The translations under genes were made by a program, and so were the position numbers. Positions 1 to 7,929 of a DNA stretch of 23,688 bases are shown here, in pieces. The stretch covers positions 1-23,688 of the forward strand of contig JAEDFO010000036.1 in NCBI GenBank assembly GCA_016292745.1, read 5' to 3'. Every line of letters starts with the position of its first letter. Within the stretch, counting starts at the first letter, position 1. This DNA is from Muribaculaceae bacterium (GTDB taxonomy: Bacteria > Bacteroidota > Bacteroidia > Bacteroidales > Muribaculaceae). A model generated the notes under the pieces. The model saw only the letters and a list, made by a program, of their open reading frames with translations, was not told the origin of the DNA and made no database searches.

Positions 1-632
1 ATTTCAGCGTCGGAGGCACTTCGTTGAGCACTGTCAGCAATCTCAACCCTGTGCATTCGGCAAAGGCATAGTCGCCAATCGACGTAACTCCGATACCAAT
101 TTGTGCCGACACAATGCTATGGCAGCCGCAGAACGCATATTGTCCTATCTGGCTCACTGTGTTGGGTATTATCTGATGATGAATCTCCCGTTCGTTTAGA
201 AAAAGATGATGCGCATAGATGAGCGGATTGTCACCTTCAGCAAAATTGATGCGACACCACGCTTCGAGGTCGTTGATGCTTACCTTGCAGAGCGTAATGC
301 AGTTGGCAAACGTGTATTTCCCGACGCTCGAGATGGTGTGGGGTATCGACACAGTCCTCACACTGGTGCAACCGGCAAAGGCATAGTCGCTAATCGAGCG
401 CACAGTGTACGATTTGCGGAATAAGTCACCCTGCTCGGAATAGTCACATCGCCGAAATATTCGTCGTCGTACATATCGTAGGATGCGCCCTTGTAGGTCA
501 CCGTCACCGATGCGCCGTCGCGGTTGCGCTCGTAGTATATGCCGTTAACCACAAAGTCGTGAGCCAAGGCTACAGTGCAGCTACAGCCAGCACCAAGCCG
601 AGCGCAAGGCGCAAGCTCGTAATTATCTGCAT
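1..632 (-). pseudogene. BspA-like leucine-rich-repeat secreted protein, two frameshifts, 3' end outside window
   Basis: An exported cell-surface LRR_5 (BspA-type) protein is recognisable only when three reading frames are joined. The ATG at 632-630 opens a signal peptide (MQIITSLRLALG...AVAAL) that meets TAG at 572-570. The next frame continues LAHDFVVNGIYYERN, then YKGASYDMYDDEYFGDVTIPS and VTYS, up to about 418. The third frame, from 415 to the left edge, reads KSYTVRSISDYAFAGC, then repeats ending IPHTISSVGKYTFANC, IPNTVSQIGQYAFCGC and VTSIGDYAFAEC. These are the typical 'IP..V..IG..AF..C' repeats. Each join needs one extra base: near 573 (CTGTAGCC, expected CTGTCAGCC) and near 417 (TCCGCAAA, expected TCCGGCAAA). 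The codons otherwise look undecayed and a promoter-like site sits upstream, so this is either a very recent pseudogene or sequence error. Such proteins usually mediate surface binding. The substrate cannot be told. Confidence 0.8.
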
Positions 633-714
633 GACAAAGAAGCGCTTAAACGTTGATAAATCATAGTAGGAAATATATCAAACACCATAGGCATCGCATA
701 TACATCCATTCTAC

Positions 715-745
715 CAAAAATAAAGCCATTCCCCGAAAGATACAA
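715..745 (-). promoter_or_regulatory. Bacteroidota-type promoter for the LRR gene
   Basis: On the minus strand TATTTTTG (722-715) matches the Bacteroidota -7 consensus TAnnTTTG. A TTG (745-743) lies 20 bp upstream, at the expected -33 spacing. The predicted transcript would start about 75 nt before the ATG at 632. The match is by eye only. Confidence 0.5.
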
Positions 746-763
746 TCAAAAGCCATAAAATGT

Positions 764-820
764 AATATTGACCAGAATAATTTACTGGGTGAAAACCTAT
801 AAATTATCCTGGTCAATATT
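764..820 (-). terminator. Hairpin terminator downstream of the DUF4270 gene
   Basis: The arms 764-783 and 801-820 are 20 bp each and pair with one mismatch (AATATTGACCAG...ATAATTT). The 17-nt loop can itself fold as GGGT-GAAA-ACCT. It lies 28 bp past the DUF4270 stop. On the minus strand it is followed by a modest T-rich run (ACATTTTATGG), so termination is plausible but the U-tract is weak. Confidence 0.6.
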
Positions 821-847
821 TATTCCAGTCTGCTTGGGCAGGGTGGA

Positions 848-2245
848 TTATTTCTTCGACTGCTTGCTGTAGGTGAGTCGGATAACGGCGTTGTCGATGT
901 CGAGCTTGGCTATTGCCGGGCTGGTGACGTATGGGGTAATCGACGTTATGGTGGTAGTGCCTTCGTAATAGTAACTGCTGCCGCTGGTCTCGGTGGTTAA
1001 TGCCACTGGGGTGAGGATTAGGCGGGCATCGTCGTCGGTGGCCACGCCGCCATGGTTCTCGATGATGTCGAGGACATAGTTACGCATGTCAGAGAAGATG
1101 TATGCCTTTGCTGTTTCGCTGTAGGTCGCGTAGTATGATGTCTTGTTGTCGGCAATCTCCTTGTTGGCAAAGAAGTCGTCCTTGTGCGAAGCGCGGGTGA
1201 GGAGCAGATATGGCGGCGGAGTAATGCCCAAGTCGTTGGTGATTTTCTCAGCCGGTATTTCGAAATAGATGCTGTTAAGCACTCCGAGGTCGTTTTTGGT
1301 TCCGTTGATATATCGGTCGATGATGTCCTGAATTGGGAAATTGATTTCTACATCGTATCCTATCGGCGCTTGTATTATAATGCTTCCTTCGGCCACTGCT
1401 TTTTGAATTTCCGGGTCGATGTCGAGCTTAATGTTGCTGTTGGTGATGGCTTCGGGGCTCGATGCGATGAAGTTGGTGTTGGTTACGTAGGTGGTGTCGG
1501 TGCCGTCGTCCTGGGTGATGACTCGGCGATAGTAGAGAGCCACCTGGGTTGAAGTGATGTTCATCATTCGGCCGTTGCCGTAGCTGGTGGTGATGTACAT
1601 GCCCGGTAGGAACTTGGCAAATTCGTCGGGAGTGGTGAACGACGATTTGTTGTTGAGAAATTCGGCGTAAATCTCCTTGCCGAACTCAAGCGGGAGGGTA
1701 ATCTTCACGTCGCGGTAACCACGGCTATAGATAGTGTCCTTTCGGCCGTCGGATTCGCTGATAACCGATGGAATGTACGAAGCACTGCCGAGGAAGTCGG
1801 CTTTGCTGTAGTAGTCGGATGGGTCGAAGTTGCTGAAGATAGGAGAGGGAAGGATTCGGTTGAGACGATATGCCGAAACGCGCATCGGCACGAGCGAGTC
1901 GCCTACGAACGAGCCATCGGCGATGGCAATCTGGAGTTTTACCGAGTCGATTGTTTCGAGCGACATGCCTTCGTCGTCGAAATCGGTTACCGGCATGAAT
2001 TCGGTCACGTAGTCAGAAGTTAGTGTGCCGTAGTTCTTGGCTTTGATAAGACCGAGGAGCTGGTTGATTACACGCGCCGGGATTTTCTCGTTGGGCACCG
2101 ATTTTCCGGAAACCGAGAACGAGGAGTCCATGGCGATGTTGATGTTTGATTGCGAAATACTGCTGCCCACCGACCCCTCGTTACACGAAAACAAGAGCAA
2201 AGAGGATGTGAGGGCAAAAACAAACAGATATAGTATTTTCTTCAT
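848..2245 (-). CDS. DUF4270 family lipoprotein
   Basis: A 465-residue predicted lipoprotein. The N-terminus MKKILYLFVF...LLLFSC ends in a lipobox with the lipidated cysteine at residue 21, so it should be exported and anchored to a membrane. The body matches the Bacteroidota DUF4270 family as I know it: a beta-rich protein of unknown function, with repeated 'D.....A.I.L.Y' strands near the C-terminus (KLDIDNAVIRLTYSK). It follows the glycogen synthase gene by 15 bp on the same strand, so the two are probably co-transcribed, and it ends at a hairpin terminator. The family often has this neighbourhood in Bacteroidales, but I know of no demonstrated role. The start is an ATG directly before the signal sequence. 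Confidence 0.85.
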   Translation of the reverse strand: MKKILYLFVFALTSSLLLFSCNEGSVGSSISQSNINIAMDSSFSVSGKSVPNEKIPARVINQLLGLIKAKNYGTLTSDYVTEFMPVTDFDDEGMSLETIDSVKLQIAIADGSFVGDSLVPMRVSAYRLNRILPSPIFSNFDPSDYYSKADFLGSASYIPSVISESDGRKDTIYSRGYRDVKITLPLEFGKEIYAEFLNNKSSFTTPDEFAKFLPGMYITTSYGNGRMMNITSTQVALYYRRVITQDDGTDTTYVTNTNFIASSPEAITNSNIKLDIDPEIQKAVAEGSIIIQAPIGYDVEINFPIQDIIDRYINGTKNDLGVLNSIYFEIPAEKITNDLGITPPPYLLLTRASHKDDFFANKEIADNKTSYYATYSETAKAYIFSDMRNYVLDIIENHGGVATDDDARLILTPVALTTETSGSSYYYEGTTTITSITPYVTSPAIAKLDIDNAVIRLTYSKQSKK

Positions 2246-2260
2246 TTCTGTTGGGATAAA

Positions 2261-3064
2261 TTATAATGATTTATAGAAATCTGCGTAAGCGGTGGCGCAG
2301 TCGTCGGCTACATAGTCGAGGACAGGCTTGCCCGATGCCTTGGCATAATCAATTAGTTCCGGAGCCACACCTTCCTGCGCAATGATGATTCCATCGCTGA
2401 AATCGATAGCCAGCTTGGAGAGGGCGGTGTAGTCGATGTTTTGGGTGTCGATGGCATTGACAATTGGGTCGTCGATACCGTCGAAACGAAGTTTCTCCAC
2501 CATATTCGAAGCGAATGTGCCGTCAAACTTGTCGCTGAAAAGCGAGTACACCACTTTCACGTTGGCAAATGTAGGGTCGTCGTGATACACCCGCTTGAGA
2601 TACAAAGGAGTGAGGGCCGAAATCCAGCCTTGGCAGTGTACTATGTTGGGAATCCAGCGCAGTTTCTTCACGGTTTCGAGCGAACCTCTGACGAAGAAAA
2701 TGCTACGTTCGTCGTTGTCCTCGGGATGTAGTGAAGTTTCAGGCTCCTTAGCCGAGCTGCGGAGAAAATAATCGTCGTTGTAGATGAAATAGACTTGCAT
2801 GCGCGCCGACTGTAGAGTGGCCACCTTGATGATTAGCGGGTGGTCGGTGTCGTTAATGATGAGATTCATGCCCGAGAGGCGTATAACTTCGTGCAGCTGA
2901 TTGCGGCGTTCGTTGATGCAACCATATTTTGGCATGAAGGTTCTCACTTCGAACCCTTTTTCCTGAATGCCTTGGTGAAGAGAGGTTGCTAAATCTGCCT
3001 CGAACGATTTGGGAAGGTAGGGAAAAATCTCCTGGTTGATGTATAATACTTTATTTGCATCCAT
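2261..3064 (-). CDS. Glycogen/starch synthase, GT5 N-terminal domain only
   Basis: A 267-residue protein similar to the N-terminal Rossmann half of GT5 glycogen/starch synthase, which transfers glucose from ADP- or UDP-glucose to a growing alpha-1,4-glucan. Visible hallmarks are the start VLYINQEIFPYLPKSFEADLA, the GFEVRTFMPKYG segment, and NIVHCQGWISALTPLYLK, corresponding to the 'H.HDW...' region. Full-length GlgA is about 480 residues. This one stops near the end of the first domain and lacks the C-terminal nucleotide-sugar-binding half. The frame is clean and closes naturally, and half-length versions annotated as glycogen synthase are standard in Bacteroidales, so I read it as a genuine short family and not a truncation. 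Catalysis alone is doubtful. It is the first gene of a pair with the DUF4270 lipoprotein and is divergent from panC. Confidence 0.82.
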   Translation of the reverse strand: MDANKVLYINQEIFPYLPKSFEADLATSLHQGIQEKGFEVRTFMPKYGCINERRNQLHEVIRLSGMNLIINDTDHPLIIKVATLQSARMQVYFIYNDDYFLRSSAKEPETSLHPEDNDERSIFFVRGSLETVKKLRWIPNIVHCQGWISALTPLYLKRVYHDDPTFANVKVVYSLFSDKFDGTFASNMVEKLRFDGIDDPIVNAIDTQNIDYTALSKLAIDFSDGIIIAQEGVAPELIDYAKASGKPVLDYVADDCATAYADFYKSL

Positions 3065-3083
3065 AGCCTTTTATTCTATTCCA

Positions 3084-3110
3084 CAAAGATAGTAAAAAAA
3101 TCAATGCAAA
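3084..3110 (-). promoter_or_regulatory. Promoter for the glycogen synthase-DUF4270 pair
   Basis: On the minus strand TATCTTTG (3091-3084) is a full TAnnTTTG match 20 bp before the start codon. A TTTG at 3110-3107 lies upstream, though its 15-bp spacing is short for a -33 element. Confidence 0.5.
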
Positions 3111-3239
3111 AGATGCGTTTTGTTCAAAACCGTCCATTTTTGTTGATAATAAGCACGTGTAAAGCACGTTTTAACATATAATTACTATGCATAATTGGTA
3201 ATCACGAGCATATTCTTTATCAATAGGTTGTGTGTAAAG

Positions 3240-3270
3240 TTGTTTATTTGACGGATTTTTATTTCTTTTG
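3240..3270 (+). promoter_or_regulatory. Candidate panC operon promoter
   Basis: TTG (3240-3242), a 20-bp spacer and TTCTTTTG (3263-3270) resemble the Bacteroidota -33/-7 pair, with one consensus base missing. Transcription would begin just before the panC ATG at 3295. The 230-bp divergent gap (3065-3294) shows nothing else. Confidence 0.4.
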
Positions 3271-3294
3271 CGGAGTTTTTAATAAACACTGCAA

Positions 3295-4143
3295 ATGATA
3301 ACAATAAATTCAGTTTCCGAACTGAGGGAAACTGTGTCGAAATTCAGAAACGAAGGAAAAACCATAGGCTTGGTGCCGACGATGGGTGCTCTTCACGAAG
3401 GACACTTATCGCTGGTTAACCGATGCCGCAAGGAGAACGATGTGGTAGTGGTGAGTGTGTTTGTTAATCCCACACAATTCAACAACAAGGAAGACTTACG
3501 CACCTATCCGCGCACCGAAGAAGCCGACCGTGCGTTGCTCGAGAGCGCTGGCTGCGACATTGCCTTTATGCCTACTGTCGAAGAGATATATCCCGAGCCC
3601 GATACCAGGGTGTTTGCATTGGGCCGTGTGGCCGAAGTGATGGAAGGTGCCATGCGTCCCGGACACTTTAACGGTGTAGCCCAGATTGTGAGCAAGCTGT
3701 TTATGTTCGTCGAGCCCGACCGTGCTTATTTCGGTGAGAAAGATTTCCAGCAGATTGCTGTGATACGCAGCATGGTGAAGAGCGAAGGCTTTAAACTCGA
3801 GATTGTGCCTTGCCCGATAGTGCGTGAGGCAGATGGCCTGGCCAAGAGCAGCCGCAATGTCCGTCTGACGCCTGAGATGCGCAAGGTTGCTCCAAACATT
3901 GCCCGCATACTCAACGAAAGCAAGGAATATGCCAAAAGTCACACGGTAGGTGAGACAGAAAAATATGTCGTCGATGCCATAAATTCGTATGATGGCATGG
4001 AAATTGAATATTACCAGATTGTTGATGGTATAAGTCTCGAACACCTCACTTCGTGGGACGAAACCGGTTATGTGGTGGGTTGTGTAACCGTTTATTGTGG
4101 TGATGTACGCTTGATTGATAACATTACATATTTCAATAACTGA
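3295..4143 (+). CDS. panC: Pantoate-beta-alanine ligase
   Basis: Cytoplasmic pantothenate synthetase that joins pantoate and beta-alanine using ATP, the last step of vitamin B5 synthesis on the way to coenzyme A. At 282 residues it has the usual length. The ATP-binding HIGH-like motif is PTMGALHEGH (residues 28-37). Further family signatures are FVNPTQFNNKEDLRTYPR, PGHFNGVAQIVSKLF, PDRAYFGEKDFQQ and the KSSRN loop. panD follows after 8 bp and supplies the beta-alanine substrate, so the two form a functional operon. The ATG start directly follows a candidate promoter. Confidence 0.97.
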   Translation: MITINSVSELRETVSKFRNEGKTIGLVPTMGALHEGHLSLVNRCRKENDVVVVSVFVNPTQFNNKEDLRTYPRTEEADRALLESAGCDIAFMPTVEEIYPEPDTRVFALGRVAEVMEGAMRPGHFNGVAQIVSKLFMFVEPDRAYFGEKDFQQIAVIRSMVKSEGFKLEIVPCPIVREADGLAKSSRNVRLTPEMRKVAPNIARILNESKEYAKSHTVGETEKYVVDAINSYDGMEIEYYQIVDGISLEHLTSWDETGYVVGCVTVYCGDVRLIDNITYFNN

Positions 4144-4151
4144 TTTTTGTC

Positions 4152-4505
4152 ATGTTAATAGAAGTTCTTAAATCAAAGATACATCGTGCGACAGTAACCG
4201 AGGCTAATTTGAATTATATAGGCAGCATCACCATCGACGAAGATTTGATGGATGCAGCCAATATAATTGCCAATGAGAGGGTTTATATTGTCGACAACAA
4301 CAACGGTGAACGTCTCGACACCTATGTAATCCCCGGCAAGCGAGGCAGCGGAGTTGTATGTCTTAATGGCGCAGCAGCCCGTAAGGTTCAGCCTGGCGAT
4401 GTGGTGATAATAATGGCCTATGCCACCATGGAGTTTGAGGAAGCCAAGACATTCAAGCCCACGGTAGTGTTTCCCAACACACAAACAAATAGGATTGAAC
4501 AATAA
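4152..4505 (+). CDS. panD: Aspartate 1-decarboxylase proenzyme
   Basis: Pyruvoyl-dependent decarboxylase that turns L-aspartate into beta-alanine for PanC. The 117-residue precursor has the expected self-cleavage site Gly24-Ser25 within LNYIGSITID; Ser25 becomes the pyruvoyl group. Other conserved parts are KSKIHRATVTEANL (with the catalytic Lys9), the NNGERLDTY segment and the GSGVVCLNGAAAR loop. It lies 8 bp after panC on the same strand. Confidence 0.97.
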   Translation: MLIEVLKSKIHRATVTEANLNYIGSITIDEDLMDAANIIANERVYIVDNNNGERLDTYVIPGKRGSGVVCLNGAAARKVQPGDVVIIMAYATMEFEEAKTFKPTVVFPNTQTNRIEQ

Positions 4506-4549
4506 TAAGTGTCTTCGCTGAAGATGTAAGTAACAACAACGAAACAATT

Positions 4550-5878
4550 ATGTTTGAAAATTTATCCGAGAAATTAGAACGCTCGTTTAAAGTTCTTAAA
4601 GGAGAAGGTAAGATTACCGAAATCAATGTATCCCAGACCTTGAAAGAGGTACGGAAATCGTTGATCGACGCTGATGTAAATTATAAGATAGCCAAAAATT
4701 TCATCGATACGGTAAAGGAGAAGGCAATGGGCCAGAATGTGCTCACCGCCGTTAAACCGGGTCAGATGATGGTGAAGATTGTTCACGACGAGCTTATTAT
4801 CCTTATGGGTAGCGAAGCCAGCGAAATCAATCTGAAGCACAATCCGGCAGTAATTCTTATGTCGGGTTTGCAAGGTTCCGGTAAGACAACCTTTACAGGA
4901 AAGCTTGCAAATAAATTAAAAACCGAAAAAAATAAACGTCCGCTTTTGGTAGCATGCGACGTTTATCGTCCTGCAGCAGTCGACCAGTTGAAGGTTATTG
5001 CTGAACAGGTTGGTGTACCGGTTTATTCTGAGCCCGAGAGTAAGAACCCCGTTGAAATAGCGCTCAACGCCATCAAGCAGGCAAAGGCAAATAGCAACGA
5101 TGTGGTGATTGTCGACACTGCTGGTCGTTTGGCTGTCGATGAAGTGATGATGGACGAAATAGAAGCCATCAAGAAAGCCATCAACCCCGACGAGACTCTT
5201 TTCGTTGTCGACTCAATGACCGGTCAGGACGCAGTGAACACTGCCAAAGAATTCAACGACCGCCTTGATTTCGACGGTGTGGTTCTCACCAAACTCGATG
5301 GCGATACCCGTGGTGGTGCCGCTCTGTCAATTCGTACCGTAGTGAACAAGCCAATCAAGTTTGTTGGTACTGGTGAGAAACTTTCTGATATCGATGTGTT
5401 CCGCCCGGCTGGTATGGCCGACCGAATCCTCGGAATGGGCGATATCGTTGGTCTCGTTGAACGTCTTCAGACACAATACGATGAGAAGAAAGCAAAGGAA
5501 CTTGAGGAAAAAATCAAGAAAAACAAGTTTGACTTCAATGATTTCCTTGCCCAGATAGCCCAGATTAAGAAGATGGGTAATTTGAAAGACCTGGCATCGA
5601 TGATTCCCGGTGTAAGCAAGCAAATCAAGGACCTTGATATCGACGATAACGCATTCAAGAGCATCGAGGCCATCATCTATTCAATGACACCGAAGGAGCG
5701 TTCAAATCCTGAAATCATCAACGGAAGCCGTCGCCAGCGCATAGCAAAGGGTAGCGGCACATCGTTGCAGGAGGTTAACCGACTGCTCAAACAATTTGAA
5801 CAGACCCGCAAGATGATGCACATGGCAGCCACCATGAACCCGATGAAGATGATGCGCGGAATGAAATCAAGACGCTAA
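4550..5878 (+). CDS. ffh: Signal recognition particle GTPase Ffh (SRP54)
   Basis: Protein subunit of the signal recognition particle. With 4.5S RNA it binds signal sequences emerging from the ribosome and hands the complex to FtsY at the inner membrane. At 442 residues it has the normal length. Order: N domain (1-95), G domain with P-loop GLQGSGKT (106-113), DTAGR (189-193) and TKLD (247-250) with the following GDTRGG, then the methionine-rich M domain ending MMHMAATMNPMKMMRG. It sits 44 bp after panD and 25 bp before folD, all on one strand, which fits one transcript although the functions are unrelated. A small hairpin at 4512-4524 in the panD-ffh gap has no U-tract and is not called a terminator. 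Confidence 0.98.
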   Translation: MFENLSEKLERSFKVLKGEGKITEINVSQTLKEVRKSLIDADVNYKIAKNFIDTVKEKAMGQNVLTAVKPGQMMVKIVHDELIILMGSEASEINLKHNPAVILMSGLQGSGKTTFTGKLANKLKTEKNKRPLLVACDVYRPAAVDQLKVIAEQVGVPVYSEPESKNPVEIALNAIKQAKANSNDVVIVDTAGRLAVDEVMMDEIEAIKKAINPDETLFVVDSMTGQDAVNTAKEFNDRLDFDGVVLTKLDGDTRGGAALSIRTVVNKPIKFVGTGEKLSDIDVFRPAGMADRILGMGDIVGLVERLQTQYDEKKAKELEEKIKKNKFDFNDFLAQIAQIKKMGNLKDLASMIPGVSKQIKDLDIDDNAFKSIEAIIYSMTPKERSNPEIINGSRRQRIAKGSGTSLQEVNRLLKQFEQTRKMMHMAATMNPMKMMRGMKSRR

Positions 5879-5903
5879 CCCATAGAACGATTATATTATT
5901 TAT

Positions 5904-6782
5904 ATGGAATTAATTGACGGTAAGAAGATATCCGACACCATTAAGCAGGAGATAGCCCAAGAGGTGGAGTCAATGGTTGCCAACGGCGCCAAACGTCCGC
6001 ATTTGGCTGCAATTCTTGTAGGTCACGACGGCGGCAGCGAAACCTATGTTGCTCATAAAGTGCGCGCCTGCGAGCAGTGCGGTTTTAAGTCTACGCTCAT
6101 CAGATTTGAGGACACAGTAACCGAGGCTGAACTGCTTGAACGCATTTCCGAACTGAATGCCGACGATGATGTCGATGGATTCATCGTTCAGTTGCCATTG
6201 CCACGTCATATCTCGGAGCAGAAAGTAATTGAGGCAATCGACTATCGCAAGGACGTCGACGGTTTCCATCCTATAAATGTAGGCCGAATGTCCATTGGTT
6301 TGCCATGCTTTAAGTCGGCCACACCAGCCGGCATAATAGAACTTCTTCGCCGATATAACATCCCCACCAAGGGCGCCAATTGTGTGGTTCTCGGCCGAAG
6401 CAATATAGTAGGAAAGCCTGTAGCCACACTGATGATGCAGAAAGCATATCCCGGCGATGCAACCGTTACAGTTTGCCATAGCGGAACAAAGAATATCACT
6501 GAGATTTGCCGTCAGGCCGACATAATCATCGCTGCCATTGGAAAGCCCGGCTTTGTAACAGCCGATATGGTTAAGGATGGGGCTGTTGTTGTTGATGTCG
6601 GTACAACAAGAGTGCCATCGACACTCACCAAAAGCGGTTTCAAACTGCGAGGTGACGTCGACTTTGAAGCTGTTTCGCAAAAGTGCTCATATATCACACC
6701 TGTTCCAGGCGGTGTAGGTCCAATGACTATTGTTTCTTTGATGCAAAACACCCTTCTGGCTGCAAAGAAAGAATTATATTAA
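5904..6782 (+). CDS. folD: Bifunctional methylenetetrahydrofolate dehydrogenase/cyclohydrolase
   Basis: Cytoplasmic FolD interconverts 5,10-methylene-THF, 5,10-methenyl-THF and 10-formyl-THF, using NADP in the dehydrogenase step, and feeds purine and formyl-methionine synthesis. At 292 residues it has the usual length. Hallmarks are SETYVAHK with the catalytic lysine at residue 52, VQLPLPRHI, the DVDGFHPINVGR segment, the nucleotide-binding VVLGRSNIVGKPVA and the C-terminal TPVPGGVGPMT. It is the last gene of the panC-panD-ffh-folD run, 25 bp after ffh, and is followed within 15 bp by a strong terminator. Confidence 0.97.
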   Translation: MELIDGKKISDTIKQEIAQEVESMVANGAKRPHLAAILVGHDGGSETYVAHKVRACEQCGFKSTLIRFEDTVTEAELLERISELNADDDVDGFIVQLPLPRHISEQKVIEAIDYRKDVDGFHPINVGRMSIGLPCFKSATPAGIIELLRRYNIPTKGANCVVLGRSNIVGKPVATLMMQKAYPGDATVTVCHSGTKNITEICRQADIIIAAIGKPGFVTADMVKDGAVVVDVGTTRVPSTLTKSGFKLRGDVDFEAVSQKCSYITPVPGGVGPMTIVSLMQNTLLAAKKELY

Positions 6783-6795
6783 ATTGCAATACCAG

Positions 6796-6840
6796 ATTTG
6801 CCAATAATTGCCTTTGTGCATTATTGGCAAATTCTTTTTA
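6796..6840 (+). terminator. Rho-independent terminator after folD
   Basis: A perfect 13-bp inverted repeat (ATTTGCCAATAAT at 6796-6808 and its complement at 6820-6832) with an 11-nt loop, followed by TCTTTTTA. It closes the panC-folD transcript. It also argues against any CapA start upstream of 6858, because a longer reading frame would begin inside the stem. Confidence 0.85.
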
Positions 6841-6857
6841 TCCCACGATACCACGAA

Positions 6858-7907
6858 ATGCAACTCCTTGTTTCCCTGCTGTTTATACTGCTTCAGATGT
6901 TGCCGATGCCGGAGGACATTACCTTGTTATTTGCCGGCGACGCCATGCAGCATGGCCCTCAAATTGCAGCAGCTAAACGGTCGAGCGGGAAATATGACTA
7001 TTCAAAGTGCTTCGAATATGTTAAACCGGCAGTGTCCTCTGCCGATTATGCCGTGGTTAATCTTGAGTGTCCATTGGCTGGGAAGCCATACACCGGTTAC
7101 CCTTGCTTCAGTGCGCCCGACGATTACGCTGAAGCGTTGAAAGATGCCGGATTCGACATGTTTCTCATAGCCAATAATCATGCTCTGGATAAGCGTGATA
7201 AGGGTGCGCACCGCACAATCGATAAACTATCTGAACTGGAAATTCCTTCGGTGGGACTGTATCACGATAAGGGACACCGATTGGCAGCTTCGCCATTTGT
7301 TGCTACAATCGGCGATTTCCGTGTAGCTTTTGTCGGATATACCTATGGCACCAATGGCATTGGTGTGCAAGGCAATTTGGTAGTAAACTATATTAATGCC
7401 GACAGCATAAGCCACGATATTGAACGAGCTCGAAAGTTGGGAGCAGAATTGGTGTGCGTGCTTCTTCATTGGGGTGTGGAATATGCTATGACCCCTAACG
7501 TCAGACAAAAGGAATTGACAGAACTGCTTATCGATGCCGGAGCTGATATGATAATAGGTGGGCATCCGCATGTGGTGCAGCCTTTTGAGATGCGTTTTAA
7601 TCCGCGCACAGGTCGCAATGTGCTTGTCGTATATTCTCTGGGAAATTTCCTGTCGAACCAAAACGACACAAACTCGCGAGGAGGCGCTATGGTGAATGTT
7701 GTAATAAGCCGTCAAGGTACCCAAGCATATATAAAGAGTGCATCCTATGATTTGGTGTTTGTGCAAAAGCCAACATATCAGTTAATCCCTGCATGGATGC
7801 CAGAATTGGTAGGCAAGTCATCACAAAGTGCTTTCGAAACCTTCTGTAAAAATGCGCGTCGACTCTTTTCACGCTATAATGTAGCGGTTCCAGAGTCGAC
7901 GCACTAA
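6858..7907 (+). CDS. CapA/PgsA-family metallophosphatase, exported
   Basis: A 349-residue protein of the PGA_cap (CapA) family, a calcineurin-like metallophosphatase fold linked in some bacteria to poly-gamma-glutamate or capsule attachment. Its substrate here is unknown. Metal-site motifs appear in order: FAGDAM (Asp28), VVNLECPL (68-73), IANNHALD (Asn106-His108), LLHWGVEY (His204), GGHPHVVQP (His236, His238) and YSLGNF (259-264). The start is the ATG at 6858, giving a hydrophobic leader MQLLVSLLFILLQMLPMP. In-frame TTG codons further up lie inside the folD terminator stem. The gene stands alone, has no recognised polyglutamate synthase neighbours, and converges on lgt with a 22-bp gap. Its last codons form a long hairpin (7856-7902). 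Confidence 0.88.
   Translation: MQLLVSLLFILLQMLPMPEDITLLFAGDAMQHGPQIAAAKRSSGKYDYSKCFEYVKPAVSSADYAVVNLECPLAGKPYTGYPCFSAPDDYAEALKDAGFDMFLIANNHALDKRDKGAHRTIDKLSELEIPSVGLYHDKGHRLAASPFVATIGDFRVAFVGYTYGTNGIGVQGNLVVNYINADSISHDIERARKLGAELVCVLLHWGVEYAMTPNVRQKELTELLIDAGADMIIGGHPHVVQPFEMRFNPRTGRNVLVVYSLGNFLSNQNDTNSRGGAMVNVVISRQGTQAYIKSASYDLVFVQKPTYQLIPAWMPELVGKSSQSAFETFCKNARRLFSRYNVAVPESTH
7856..7902 (-). terminator. Bidirectional hairpin embedded in the 3' end of the CapA gene
   Basis: A perfect 11-bp inverted repeat (GCGTCGACTCT at 7856-7866, complement at 7892-7902) encloses a second stem CGCTA/TAGCG (7872-7876 and 7882-7886). Read on the minus strand it is followed by GCATTTTTACAG, a U-tract, so it can terminate the ddh-lgt transcript. 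On the plus strand it ends 2 bp before the CapA stop codon and is followed only by TGGTTTTACC. Confidence 0.65.
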
Positions 7908-7929
7908 ATGGTTTTACCAGGAGGAATGC

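Noticed and set aside
206..424. Plus-strand frame of 72 codons
   Set aside because: It is antisense to the reconstructed LRR protein, whose repeats explain the sequence better.
3496..4044. Minus-strand open frame of 182 codons
   Set aside because: It is antisense to panC, whose catalytic motifs are all present.
4512..4524. Small hairpin TCTTC-GCT-GAAGA between panD and ffh
   Set aside because: Five base pairs and no U-tract; unlikely to terminate or regulate.
5970..6680. Minus-strand open frame of 236 codons
   Set aside because: It is antisense to folD, which is unmistakable from its motifs.
7227..7766. Minus-strand open frame of 179 codons
   Set aside because: It is antisense to the CapA-family gene and carries no coherent protein features.
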